Positions 9,416-18,357 of a stretch of 64,000 nt of DNA are shown here, piece after piece. The position numbers and the translations under genes are program-made. The notes beneath the pieces were generated by a model. It was not told where the DNA came from. It saw nothing but the letters and a program-made list of their open reading frames with translations, and did no database searches. How positions within the stretch are numbered: position 1 is the stretch's first letter; each line of letters opens with the position of its first letter. The DNA lies in contig NZ_JACDXJ010000001.1 in the NCBI RefSeq assembly GCF_013520865.1, positions 2,533,001 to 2,597,000 on the forward strand. The letters are read 5' to 3'. This DNA comes from Microvirga mediterraneensis. GTDB lineage: Bacteria; Pseudomonadota; Alphaproteobacteria; Rhizobiales; Beijerinckiaceae.

Positions 9416-10474
9416 ATGAAACCCCTTGAGGCCATCATCAATACTGCTCGAACCCATCCGCAGCGCATAGTGCTTGCGGAGGGAGAGGACGACCGCATCG
9501 TCGCCGGGGCGTTACGCGCTGCTCAGGACGGAATCGCCCAGCCGATACTCGTCGGCCGCGTCGACGCAATTCGTCGAGAGGTGGAACGGCAGGGTGGTAA
9601 CCCAGCAGCCGTAACTATGATAGATCCAGCGATGTCTGAGCGAACGGACGCTTATGTCGAGGAATATTTGGCACTCCGACGGCAAAAGGGCGTCGACGCT
9701 GATGCCGCCGTCAAGGCCATGCGTGATCCTCTCGGCTATTCCGCCATGATGGTTCGCAAGGATGATGCCGACGGCACTATCGGAGGAGCAATTGCGACGA
9801 CGGCGGATACCGTACGCGCGGCTTTACAGATCATCGGGCGGGCACCCGAGAGCGCAATCGTATCAAGCTTTTTCCTGATGATGTTCTGCGAGCCGCATCA
9901 CCTGAAGAAGGGCGTCTTTGTATTTGCAGATTGCGGTCTGGTGGTTGAGCCGGATGCGACGCAACTGGCGGACATTGCCATCAATTCGGCACGGTCCTAC
10001 CAGGCGCTGACAGGATTGACGCCAAAGGTCGCGATGCTGTCGTTCTCAACGAACGGAAGTGCCAAGCACGAACGCGTCAGCAGGGTGGTCGAGGCAGCAC
10101 GGATCGCCAGCGCGTCGGATCCGTCGCTGCTGATCGATGGCGAGCTGCAGTTCGATGCCGCCTTCGTAGAGGCAGTCAATGCGGTCAAGGCGCCTGGCTC
10201 CGCAACGGGCGGCGCGGCGAATGTGATGGTGTTCCCAAATTTGGAATCTGCCAATATCGGCTACAAGATTGCGCAGAGAATTGGTGGTGCGAAGGCGATC
10301 GGTCCTATCCTTCAGGGGCTTGCAAAACCCGCGAATGACCTATCGCGCGGCTGCAGCGCGGAGGATGTCTATCACATGATCGCCATTACCAGCCTGCAAG
10401 CGTCCCGTCAGAAGATGGCGCGTGAGAATTTGGAGCGGCGTCAAGCCGAGGCTCTCTGTGAACATCCTCGTTAG
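9416..10474 (+). CDS. pta: Phosphate acetyltransferase
   Basis: A 352-residue short-form Pta (PTA_PTB family) that converts acetyl phosphate made by Xsc into acetyl-CoA. RIVLAEGEDDRIVAGALRAA opens the domain, FADCGLVVEPDATQLADIAI lies in the middle, and NVMVFPNLESANIGYKIAQR is the classic C-terminal motif. I start at ATG 9416 (MKPLEAII) because the longer upstream frame overlaps the hairpin and has no family similarity. The class of short Pta next to xsc is typical of taurine-dissimilating bacteria. Confidence 0.93.
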   Translation: MKPLEAIINTARTHPQRIVLAEGEDDRIVAGALRAAQDGIAQPILVGRVDAIRREVERQGGNPAAVTMIDPAMSERTDAYVEEYLALRRQKGVDADAAVKAMRDPLGYSAMMVRKDDADGTIGGAIATTADTVRAALQIIGRAPESAIVSSFFLMMFCEPHHLKKGVFVFADCGLVVEPDATQLADIAINSARSYQALTGLTPKVAMLSFSTNGSAKHERVSRVVEAARIASASDPSLLIDGELQFDAAFVEAVNAVKAPGSATGGAANVMVFPNLESANIGYKIAQRIGGAKAIGPILQGLAKPANDLSRGCSAEDVYHMIAITSLQASRQKMARENLERRQAEALCEHPR

Positions 10475-10541
10475 AGGACTGAGTTTCACCTCGGATTCAA
10501 CAACATCTTTCGTGCCCTTGAAATGAATATGAGGACGTCGC

Positions 10542-10760
10542 ATGACCAAGAACGAAGAAACCGTCGCGATTGCGGCATTCATCACTTCACTTGGACATGA
10601 AGTTGATTTCTATGACGGTGATAGGGTGGTGCAGATCAAAGGGCCGTTCGATCTGAAAGCTGCGTTGGGCGAGGCATTCGCTGCAGTCGCGAAGCACAAC
10701 AACGAAGCGGCGATCATGAGAGCGAAGATGGCGGAGGAAGTCGTCATCTTTGATCCTTGA
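10542..10760 (+). CDS. Small protein of unknown function
   Basis: A 72-residue protein starting MTKNEETVAIAAFITSLGHE, without signal peptide, cysteine or membrane segment. Two short beta strands (EVDFYDGDRVVQIKG) and an alanine-rich helix (LGEAFAAVAKHNNEAA) suggest a small alpha/beta fold. It follows pta by 67 bp on the same strand and ends just before a broken aminotransferase fragment. I do not recognise a family. Codon use looks ordinary, so it is probably real. Confidence 0.55.
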   Translation: MTKNEETVAIAAFITSLGHEVDFYDGDRVVQIKGPFDLKAALGEAFAAVAKHNNEAAIMRAKMAEEVVIFDP

Positions 10761-10782
10761 TCCTTGATGGAACCGGTCGCCC

Positions 10783-11100
10783 TTCTGTCAGGTCAACCGC
10801 ATCAAGGCCGCCGCCCGGGCCAACGGCGCCGACATCATCGACCTCGGCATGGGCAATCCGGACCTCCAGGCCCCCCAGCACGTCATCGACAAGCTCGTCG
10901 AGACCGTCGGCAAGCCGCGCACGGACCGCTACTCGGCCTCCAAGGGCATCGGCGGGCTGCGCCGGGCCCAGGCCGGCTATTACGAGCGCCGCTTCGGCGT
11001 GAAGCTCAATCCCGACATCCAGGTGGTGGCGACGCTGGGGTCCAAGGAGGGCTTCGCCAACATGGCTCCTGCTAGGATAGGGCGAACAAAGCGCTTTTAG
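10783..11100 (+). pseudogene. N-terminal fragment of an AlaC-like aminotransferase
   Basis: The frame holds VNRIKAAARANGADIIDLGM, GNPDLQAPQHVIDKLVE, RYSASKGIGGLRRAQAGYYERR and VVATLGSKEGFANMA. This is the N-terminal quarter of class I aminotransferases of the AlaC/LL-DAP aminotransferase type. There is no proper start: the true N-terminus is missing upstream of about 10785. After about 11064 the match stops and the frame ends at 11100 with PARIGRTKRF. The catalytic lysine domain is absent, so it cannot be active. Its very high third-position GC differs from the flanks, which fits a copied piece of a full gene elsewhere in the genome. Confidence 0.75.
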
Positions 11101-11266
11101 GCACAATGAGTTAAATCGGTAACAGGTCCCAGTCGGTTGCGGCCGGTGTAAGTCTATTTCCCGAACTTTCAGCCCTTATGATAGTGTCGGCGGGACCGAC
11201 TGCCCGGCCTTGGTTATTCGAGCTGGCCGGCATCTGTTCCGTTAACCGTTCTAGGCCTACCATCGC

Positions 11267-11695
11267 ATGGACGATAAGAACCGCCAGATACTGCAACTTC
11301 TTCAGCAGAATGCTCGCCTCCCACTCAAGACCTTGGCTGGCAAGGTCGGCCTGGCGCGCAGCTCTGTCCGCGAGCGGATCGCCCGCATGGAGGCCGAGGG
11401 CGTCATCCTTGGCTATAAGGCGGATGTGCAGCCGGATTCCCGGGGAGGGGAGGAGGTTCGGGCTTTGCTCATGATCCGGCTCGGACGGACGCCTGCGCGC
11501 GAGACCGTTTCCCGCATCGCAGCCCTCCCATCTGTCCGCCGGTGTTTTTCCGTCAGCGGCGACCTGGATCTCGTGGTTGAAATCGGGGCTGCCGCCATGT
11601 CGGGCCTGAATGCCGCCCGGGACGAGATCGCTCTCATGCCGGACATCGCAGATGTCACGACGGCGATTGTCCTCAAGGACGAGAAGCCTGCGTAA
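11267..11695 (+). CDS. Lrp/AsnC-family regulator
   Basis: A 142-residue Lrp protein. The N-terminal helix-turn-helix (DDKNRQILQLLQQNARLP, then GLARSSVRERIARMEAEGVI) is followed by a short linker and the RAM ligand-binding domain with FSVSGDLDLVVEI. It lies 115 bp before the large fusion gene on the same strand and probably controls it in response to an amino acid. Lrp proteins typically act as octamers or dimers near the gene they regulate. Confidence 0.9.
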   Translation: MDDKNRQILQLLQQNARLPLKTLAGKVGLARSSVRERIARMEAEGVILGYKADVQPDSRGGEEVRALLMIRLGRTPARETVSRIAALPSVRRCFSVSGDLDLVVEIGAAAMSGLNAARDEIALMPDIADVTTAIVLKDEKPA

Positions 11696-11810
11696 GGGGG
11701 GCGACCGAGTTTCTGCCGCCGAAAGGGCGGCCAGACCGCCAACTTGACTGGTGCAGCCGCCACTCCTGAGATGCCAATCCTTATGAAACACACGAACCTG
11801 GGATTCTGAC

Positions 11811-14800
11811 GTGACTATCCTCAACAACCCTCGCCCTGCCTTTTCAGACGCGGAGGCGCACCAGCATCTGCGAACGCACTTTGGCATCGAAGGTAAGCTG
11901 ACCTCGCTGCCCAGCGAGCGGGATCAGAACTTCCTTGTCCAAACAGCAGACGGGCGAGAGTTGACGTTCAAGATCATGAATGCCGCGGAGCCTCTCTCAG
12001 CCATTGAGTTCCAGACTTCCCTCCTGCATCATTTGCAGCGTTGCGATCCAGCCTTGGACGTCCCGCGCATCCTGCCCACGGTGGACGGGCAGGATTTCGC
12101 CACCATCGCGAGCGCGTCCGGGCAGCATGCCGTGCGTCTCGTCTCATACCTGCCGGGGCGACCGCTTGCTGAAGAGGTGAAGACGCCGGAAATTCTGCGG
12201 GGCCTTGGGCGGCTCCTCGGGCAGCTCGATCGAGCCCTCGCCAGCTTTGGTCATCCTGGAGCGCACCGCTCCTTCGATTGGGAGATCCGGACAACACCCA
12301 TGGCTCGGGACCGCCTGCATGCCGTCACCGATCCCGAGCAGCGTCGCCTCGTGGAGACAGCTCTCGACATCTACGATGCCCGTGTCGTGCCCGCTCTCAA
12401 GAATTTGCGCTGCGGGGTCATCCATAATGATGCCAACGACTGGAATGTGCTCGTTGCCGACGGGCGCGTGAACGGCTTGATCGACTTCGGCGATGCGGTT
12501 CATTCTCCGATCGTTGCCGAGCTCGCCGTCGCTTGCACCTATGCGATGCTTGATGAGGTCAATCCCATCTCAGTGGCAGCCCGGATCGTCGCCGGCTACC
12601 ATGCTGAGTATCCGCTTCAGGATGCGGAATTCGCCGTGATCCTCGATCTGGTCATGGCCCGCCTTGCCATCAGCGTCACGATGTCGGCAGCCCGCCGTGT
12701 GGGCGCGGCCGACGATCCCTACCTATTCGTCAGCGAGAGGCCCGCATGGGACTTGCTGCGAAAGCTTTCCGTGATCGATCACCGGATCGCAACCGGAATC
12801 CTGCGCCAAGCTTGCGGGCTCGAGGCCGCTCCGGGAGCGCGCCGCATCCGGGAATGGCTCTCCGCCAACCGCCGCAATCTGGCGCCTCTCATGAACCCTC
12901 ACCCGTCGCGCCAGGCAAAGCACGTCCTAAACCTCGGCAGCCTTGACGAACCCTTGGCGGCCGCAAGCGCCGTCCAGGACAATGCCGGCGCCGACGACGC
13001 TTATGCCGAACTCGTGAGAAAGCATAATTTCTCCCTAGGCCTGGGCCCCTGGGGGGAGCGGCGCGTCATCTACACTGCGCCGTTCTTCGAATCGGTGCTG
13101 GCTGAAGGCAAACGCCGCAATGTGCATCTCGGTCTCGATATCTTCGCGCCGGCGGGAACCGAGATGTTCACACCGCTGGCGGCAACGGTCGTTGCAGCCA
13201 CGATTAACCCGGACCCACAGGATTACGGCGGGCTCCTCCTGCTCGAGCACGAACCGGAACCTGGCCTGCGCTTTTGGACACTCTGGGGCCATCTCGATCA
13301 TGCTTCAGTCCGGGAGCGCCGCGTTGGGGAGCGTCTCGATGCCGGTAGCTTTGTCGCACGCCTCGGCGATTACGCAGAAAATGGCGGCTGGGTCCCGCAT
13401 GTCCATCTGCAGTTGATCACGGTGCCTTACGATGATGTCAGCGTCATCCCCGGTGTTGGCGAGGAAGCGTTCGTTACAGTCTGGGAGGACCTTTACCCAC
13501 GCCCCTACGACTTTGCCGGCCTGATACCCGAGGCCTTCGTGCGGACAGGCCGTACAAGGGAGGAGCTGGTCGAGAAGCGGCGCAGGCGGCTGGGGCGCAA
13601 TGTCAGCATGTCCTACAGCACCCCACTCAAGATGGTGCGAGGCGAAGGCGTCTGGCTTTTCGACGATTCCGGACGCGCCTATCTCGATTGCTATAACAAC
13701 GTCGCCCACCTCGGACATTGCCATCCGAACGTCGTGAGGGCGATTGCCAGTCAAGCAGCGGTTCTCAACACCAACACGCGTTATCTCCACGATGCCATCA
13801 TCGACTACACGGAGAGGCTGGCCACAACCCTGCCGAAGGAGCTCGACACGTTCTTCGTCGTCTGCACAGGAAGCGAGGCGAATGACTTGGCCCTGCGCAT
13901 GTCGAGAGCCTATACCAGGCGCCACGACGTTCTGGTGCTCGACTGGGCCTACCATGGCCATACGCAGGCTCTGATCGATATCAGCCCTTACAAGTACAAG
14001 AGAAAAGGAGGCGGTGGGCGGCCTTCCTTCACCCATGAGCTTCCGATTCCGGAGGTATACCGAGCGCCGATTGCCGGAACTCCGGAGGATATCGCCCGCC
14101 ATCATGCCGGCGAGGCGGGGAGGATCATTTCCAGCCTCGTATCGGAAGGCCATGCTCCGGCAGCTTTCATCGCCGAGACGATCCCAAGCGTCGCCGGCCA
14201 GATCTTTTTGCCTCCGGGATATCTGAAGGAACTCTATTCCCATGTCCGTCGTGCAGGTGGGATCGTGATCGCCGACGAGGTGCAGGTGGGGTTTGGTCGT
14301 GTCGGAAGTTCCATGTGGGCTTTCGAGGAGCATGGCGTCATTCCGGACATCGTCACGATGGGCAAGCCCATTGGAAATGGCCATCCTCTCGCGGTGGTCG
14401 CGGTCCGCCGGGAAATCGCGGATTCCTTCGCAAACGGCATGGAATACTTCAACACTTTCGGCGGGAATCCAGTCTCCTGTGCCGCGGGCCTTGCGGTTCT
14501 CGATACTCTTGAGCAGGAGGACCTGCTTACCAACGCGTCCGACCAGGGGGCCTATCTTCTTGAAGGCATGCGGCGCCTGCAGGAGAGGTACCCGGCGATC
14601 GGCGATGTTCGCGGGCGCGGGCTGTTCCTCGGGATCGAGATGGTCCGGGATCGTGCGACCAAGGAGCATGCGGGGGACACCGCGTCCAGGATTTCCAATA
14701 GGGCTAAGGAACTTGGCGCGCTCATGGGGACGGATGGGCCCCATGACAATGTCATCAAGCTGCGCCCCTCTATGATCTTCAAGCGTGAGCACGCGGATCT

Positions 14801-14846
14801 GCTTCTACAGATCCTCGATCAAGCGATGGGCGATACTCTGCCATAA
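11811..14846 (+). CDS. Three-domain fusion: APH kinase - M23 peptidase-like - class III aminotransferase/phospho-lyase
   Basis: A 1011-residue cytoplasmic-looking protein starting at GTG 11811. Residues 1-345 are an aminoglycoside-phosphotransferase/choline-kinase-type domain with HNDANDWN (205-212) and IDFGD (224-228). Residues about 405-560 are an M23 (LytM) domain with H439-x3-D443 and HVH (530-532), so the zinc ligands are kept. Residues about 595-1011 are a class III PLP domain with DEVQVGFGRVG and the PLP lysine K852 in MGKPIGNGHP, the form seen in AGXT2L-type phospho-lyases. Kinase plus phospho-lyase on one chain suggests phosphorylation of a hydroxylated amine or amino acid, then elimination of phosphate and ammonia, as for hydroxylysine and phosphoethanolamine in animals. 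The substrate and the job of the M23 domain are unknown. Confidence 0.85.
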   Translation: MTILNNPRPAFSDAEAHQHLRTHFGIEGKLTSLPSERDQNFLVQTADGRELTFKIMNAAEPLSAIEFQTSLLHHLQRCDPALDVPRILPTVDGQDFATIASASGQHAVRLVSYLPGRPLAEEVKTPEILRGLGRLLGQLDRALASFGHPGAHRSFDWEIRTTPMARDRLHAVTDPEQRRLVETALDIYDARVVPALKNLRCGVIHNDANDWNVLVADGRVNGLIDFGDAVHSPIVAELAVACTYAMLDEVNPISVAARIVAGYHAEYPLQDAEFAVILDLVMARLAISVTMSAARRVGAADDPYLFVSERPAWDLLRKLSVIDHRIATGILRQACGLEAAPGARRIREWLSANRRNLAPLMNPHPSRQAKHVLNLGSLDEPLAAASAVQDNAGADDAYAELVRKHNFSLGLGPWGERRVIYTAPFFESVLAEGKRRNVHLGLDIFAPAGTEMFTPLAATVVAATINPDPQDYGGLLLLEHEPEPGLRFWTLWGHLDHASVRERRVGERLDAGSFVARLGDYAENGGWVPHVHLQLITVPYDDVSVIPGVGEEAFVTVWEDLYPRPYDFAGLIPEAFVRTGRTREELVEKRRRRLGRNVSMSYSTPLKMVRGEGVWLFDDSGRAYLDCYNNVAHLGHCHPNVVRAIASQAAVLNTNTRYLHDAIIDYTERLATTLPKELDTFFVVCTGSEANDLALRMSRAYTRRHDVLVLDWAYHGHTQALIDISPYKYKRKGGGGRPSFTHELPIPEVYRAPIAGTPEDIARHHAGEAGRIISSLVSEGHAPAAFIAETIPSVAGQIFLPPGYLKELYSHVRRAGGIVIADEVQVGFGRVGSSMWAFEEHGVIPDIVTMGKPIGNGHPLAVVAVRREIADSFANGMEYFNTFGGNPVSCAAGLAVLDTLEQEDLLTNASDQGAYLLEGMRRLQERYPAIGDVRGRGLFLGIEMVRDRATKEHAGDTASRISNRAKELGALMGTDGPHDNVIKLRPSMIFKREHADLLLQILDQAMGDTLP

Positions 14847-14893
14847 TTACGGAAGGCGGAGGCATGTCTCGCGTTTGGAACGCCTGACACAAT

Positions 14894-14930
14894 CGAGGGG
14901 AGTGCGTTGGCCTGGCATGCTCCCCTCGTT
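14894..14930 (+). terminator. Possible terminator after the fusion gene
   Basis: CGAGGGGAG pairs with CTCCCCTCG across a 17-base loop, followed by TT only. It lies 48 bp after the fusion gene stop. The rest of the 250-bp gap before the next gene shows nothing else. Confidence 0.45.
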
Positions 14931-15099
14931 CCCCTCAAAGCGTTTCGGGCAACGGTTGCGCCGGATTCTGCCGCCGGGACCTTCTCAATCCCGGGGATGG
15001 CCGGGCCGCTCTGTCCGGCATTCTCTTCGTCCTGCGCTCAGGCATCTGCGCTGGCGCCGCTATCCGATAAGCCCGCTTCCGACGCGAGCCGCTCATTCC

Positions 15100-15807
15100 T
15101 CAGAGCGTGATGCCGAACCGGCCCGCAGCCGAACGGATGTGGCTTTGCATTGCTGCTTCGGCCATGTCGGGATTTTGACCGACTATCCCTTCCAAAATGG
15201 CCTCATGCTCACGAACAGTTTCACTCAGGCGTTCGAGTTGCGCCATGGGAAGTCTTTGACTTTCAACGAGCATTTCGCGGACTGGCCGGTACATGGCAGC
15301 GAGAACCGGATTGCCCGAGAACTCAAAGATCATATCGTGAAACTCTGTGTCGCTGACCGCGAGGCTGATCACGTCACTTGCCCTGAGTGCCTCGTGCATG
15401 GCGTCGGTGCAGCGCCTAAGGCGTTCCTTGGCGGCTTCGTCGACGCGAGCGGCTGCGAGCCTGGCGGCGTAACCCTCCAGTCCCAGGCGGGCCTCGTAAA
15501 CGTCTGCGGGGGTGCAGCGGTCTGAGTAGCGCCAGAGCGGCCGGCGTGCATCGGGCTTCGCGACGAACATCCCGCTGCCCACCCGCACCGTCACAAGACC
15601 CATGGTTTCGAGCACGGTCAACGCCTCCCGAACCGATGGTCGGCTGACCCCGAGCTGCTCTGCCAGCTCCCGTTGGGAAGGAAGACGCTGGCCAGCCTTA
15701 AGGCCGCCTTTCAGAATCAGGCGCTGGAGATGCTCGACGATGCCGCGTGGCACGGGGGTGCGGTCCGTGAGCTCCAATCCCGACAGGTTCACTAGATCAC
15801 TCGTCAT
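15100..15807 (-). CDS. FadR/GntR regulator with FCD domain
   Basis: A 235-residue GntR regulator. The winged helix is near residues 20-85 (KAGQRLPSQRELAEQLGVSR, then VREALTVLETMGLVTVRVGSG). The rest is an all-helical FCD ligand domain with the metal ligand pattern D..H (DTEFHDMIFEFSGNPVL) and later histidines (EHEAILEGI, MQSHI). It is divergent from the ABC transporter and ureide genes at 16.0-21.5 kb, and its consensus operator lies between them, so it probably represses that operon until a carboxylate effector binds. Confidence 0.9.
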   Translation of the reverse strand: MTSDLVNLSGLELTDRTPVPRGIVEHLQRLILKGGLKAGQRLPSQRELAEQLGVSRPSVREALTVLETMGLVTVRVGSGMFVAKPDARRPLWRYSDRCTPADVYEARLGLEGYAARLAAARVDEAAKERLRRCTDAMHEALRASDVISLAVSDTEFHDMIFEFSGNPVLAAMYRPVREMLVESQRLPMAQLERLSETVREHEAILEGIVGQNPDMAEAAMQSHIRSAAGRFGITL

Positions 15808-15944
15808 TCTCTATCCCACCCAATTCACACGTCGGAAGCTCATGGGTACCGAGCCACCCTGCCGGAGCCGAGCTTGTTCGTTCTCAAACTGTACAATTGG
15901 CCTTGACCATGCGTCAGGATGGCTGCACGATCAACTGGCCAGAT

Positions 15945-15955
15945 TGGTAAGACCA
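15945..15955. promoter_or_regulatory. FCD-type GntR operator
   Basis: TGGTAAGACCA fits the FadR-subfamily consensus TNGTNNNACNA exactly. It is framed by TGGCCA copies on both sides (about 15936 and 15959). It lies in the divergent gap between the FCD regulator and its likely target operon. Binding is inferred. Confidence 0.65.
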
Positions 15956-16061
15956 GTTTGGCCAATATGACCGGCTCAGGCGAGTTTTCAAGCAGTCGGC
16001 CCGGATAGCAGCAGGGAATCGACCGTCGGACATGGATCCGGCACGCAAGTTGGAGGACGAG

Positions 16062-16865
16062 ATGACAGTGAAATTAACCCGGCGCAGCACATTCGCCGTG
16101 ACAGTTACCGCCCTGCTGACGATGTCGGCCGGGTCGATGGCGTTGGCTGCGGACATGAAGGTCGGGGCGAATGTCGGCAACATTCCCTGGGAGTTCCAGG
16201 ACGAGAAGGGCGAGATCGTCGGCTTCGAGGTCGACCTTGCCAAGGAAGTCGGCAAACGCCTGAACATGAACGTGTCCTTCGTGAACATTCCGTTCAACGG
16301 CTTGTTCGCGGCAGTGCAATCGGGGCAGGTCGATGCGGCCGTCTCGTCGATCACCATCACCAAGAAGCGGCTCGAGTCGGTGTCGTTCGCTCAGCCCTAT
16401 TACGACAGCGACCAGTCGCTGGCGGTGCGGGCGAATTCAGGAATCAAGAACCTGGACGGGATGGCGGGGAAGGTGGCCGCGGTCGATACCGGTTCGACCG
16501 GTGACATGTGGTCGACGCAGAACCAGCAGAAATACAAGTTCTCCGACATCCGTCGCTATGAAGGTCTGTCGCCCGCGATGCTCGATCTCGCGGCGGGCCG
16601 TATCGACGGCTACATCAGCGACATCCCGGCCGTCCAGTATTACATCAAGGACAAACCCGCCTACCAGGTGGTGGAACGCATCCCGACCGGCGAGCAGTAT
16701 TCGATGATGTTCGCGAAGAACAGCGCGCTTGCGGAAAAGGTCAATGCCGAGATCACCAAGATGAAGCAGGACGGAACCCTGGCGAAGATCCACGAAAAGT
16801 GGTTCGGCGCCAAGGCGGAACCGAGCTCGGCGACCGTGAAGGTCATGGAGATGCCGAAGCTCTAG
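16062..16865 (+). CDS. Polar amino acid ABC transporter, substrate-binding protein
   Basis: A family 3 solute-binding protein of 267 residues. A signal peptide ends at ALA (TMSAGSMALAADMKVGANV). Typical motifs follow: GFEVDLAKEVGKRLN, VQSGQVDAAVSSITITKKR and FAQPYYDSDQSLAV. I start at ATG 16062 because GGAGG sits at the right distance before it; an in-frame ATG at 16032 has none. It is the first gene of an operon with permease and ATPase. Substrate unknown; the enzymes downstream point to a ureido or N-carbamoyl compound. Confidence 0.9.
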   Translation: MTVKLTRRSTFAVTVTALLTMSAGSMALAADMKVGANVGNIPWEFQDEKGEIVGFEVDLAKEVGKRLNMNVSFVNIPFNGLFAAVQSGQVDAAVSSITITKKRLESVSFAQPYYDSDQSLAVRANSGIKNLDGMAGKVAAVDTGSTGDMWSTQNQQKYKFSDIRRYEGLSPAMLDLAAGRIDGYISDIPAVQYYIKDKPAYQVVERIPTGEQYSMMFAKNSALAEKVNAEITKMKQDGTLAKIHEKWFGAKAEPSSATVKVMEMPKL

Positions 16866-16943
16866 GATGCAACTTTTCGCGAGCGTCCGGCGGACATGCA
16901 CCGGGCGCTCGGCACCGTCACGAATGCCGAGGCGCTTTCCACA

Positions 16944-17615
16944 ATGTCAATCTTCGACACCTTCCTGAACTGGAAGGTCTTCGTCCAGACTCTCCCGCTG
17001 CTCCTGTCGGGCCTGACCACCACCCTGGCGCTGGGCGTCACGGCCATCATTTTTGGGTTCATCGGTGGATTGGCCCTCGCGCTGGTCCGTCTGTATGCCG
17101 GATCGCCCCTGCGGCAGGTGGCCATCGCCTATATCGACGTCTTTCGGTCCATTCCGATCCTGGTCCTGCTCGTCGTAATCTACTACGCATTGCCCTTCGT
17201 CGGGTTGCGCTTGTCGCCCTTCGCCGCAGCCGCCTCCGCCCTCAGCCTCGTATCCGCCGCGTATTCCGCGGAGATCTTCCGAGCAGGCATCGAGGCCGTG
17301 CCTAAGGGACAATTCGAAGCCGCCCACGCGTTGGGCCTGAGCCCGTGGCGGCTCATGGGCGACGTCGTCCTGCCGCAGGCGCTGCGGATCGTGATCCCGC
17401 CCATCACGTCGAATTCCATCAACGTGATGAAGGACACGGCTCTCGCCTCCGTCGTGGCGATGCCGGACCTGCTCAAGCAGGCCACGCAGGCCCAAGCGCT
17501 TGCGGCGAATCCGACGCCCCTCATCAGCGCGGCCTTCATCTACATCCTGATTCTGCTGCCGCTCGTGCGCCTCGTCGGGATTCTTGAGAAACGACTTGCA
17601 GTGAGGGGACGATGA
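16944..17615 (+). CDS. Polar amino acid ABC transporter permease
   Basis: A HisM/GlnP-type permease of about 223 residues. It has five membrane segments and the EAA loop [20 protein letters not shown], which contacts the ATPase. The start is uncertain: ATG 16944 gives the usual N-terminus ([13 protein letters not shown]), while ATG 16896 would add 16 residues. Its stop overlaps the ATPase start by four bases, so translation is coupled. Confidence 0.9.
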   Translation: MSIFDTFLNWKVFVQTLPLLLSGLTTTLALGVTAIIFGFIGGLALALVRLYAGSPLRQVAIAYIDVFRSIPILVLLVVIYYALPFVGLRLSPFAAAASALSLVSAAYSAEIFRAGIEAVPKGQFEAAHALGLSPWRLMGDVVLPQALRIVIPPITSNSINVMKDTALASVVAMPDLLKQATQAQALAANPTPLISAAFIYILILLPLVRLVGILEKRLAVRGR

Positions 17616-18346
17616 CGCGCCCGATTATCGAGATGAACAACGTCGTTAAGACCTTCGGCATGTTCCAGGCCCTGCACGGCATCGACCTCAGCGTGAAGGA
17701 GGGTGAGATCGTCGTGATCATCGGCCCTTCCGGTTCGGGAAAATCCACGCTCATCCGCTGCATCAACCAGCTCGAGGAGCACAATGCCGGCGCGATCGTC
17801 GTCGACGGGACGGAGGTCGGGCGCGGCCGCAAGCGGGCTGCGCTGACCGAGGTAGGCATGGTGTTCCAGAGCTTCAACCTCTTCCCGCACATGACCGTGC
17901 TGCGTAACGTCGCGCTTGGTCCAGTCCGCGTGCGCGGCCTGTCCTGGGCGGAAGCGGAGGAGCGCGCGCGGCGTCTCCTGACCCGGGTCGGGCTCGCCGA
18001 TCAGGCGGTGAAGTACCCGGCGCAACTCTCCGGCGGGCAACAGCAACGCGTCGGCATCGCCAGGGCGCTCGCCATGGAGCCGAAGGTCCTGCTCTTCGAC
18101 GAGCCGACCTCCGCGTTGGATCCTGAGATGGTCGGCGAGGTTCTGGACGTGATGCAACAGCTCGCCAGGACAGGAGTCACCATGGTCGTGGTGACGCACG
18201 AGATGGGGTTCGCCCGCAAGGTTGCCGATCGGGTCGTGTTCATGGACGGAGGGCGCATCGTCGAGCAGGGGACGCCCGACGAGATCTTCAATGCGCCGCG
18301 CGATCCGCGCCTCAGAAGTTTCCTTCAGGCCGTCCTGTCACACTAG
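17612..18346 (+). CDS. Polar amino acid ABC transporter ATPase
   Basis: A 244-residue GlnQ/HisP-type ATPase. Walker A is GPSGSGKST, the signature is LSGGQQQR, Walker B is [14 protein letters not shown], and the switch histidine is in [10 protein letters not shown]. It powers uptake through the preceding permease. It overlaps that gene by four bases and is followed directly by catabolic genes in the same direction. Confidence 0.95.
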   Translation: MTRPIIEMNNVVKTFGMFQALHGIDLSVKEGEIVVIIGPSGSGKSTLIRCINQLEEHNAGAIVVDGTEVGRGRKRAALTEVGMVFQSFNLFPHMTVLRNVALGPVRVRGLSWAEAEERARRLLTRVGLADQAVKYPAQLSGGQQQRVGIARALAMEPKVLLFDEPTSALDPEMVGEVLDVMQQLARTGVTMVVVTHEMGFARKVADRVVFMDGGRIVEQGTPDEIFNAPRDPRLRSFLQAVLSH

Positions 18347-18357
18347 GCTAACTATCC

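Noticed and set aside
7930..9498. 522-codon minus-strand frame opposite xsc
   Set aside because: Shadow of xsc, which has clear catalytic motifs.
11111..11887. 258-codon minus-strand frame
   Set aside because: It covers the Lrp gene in antisense and lacks any domain.
13305..14792. 495-codon minus-strand frame opposite the aminotransferase domain
   Set aside because: Shadow of the 1011-residue gene; no recognisable protein.
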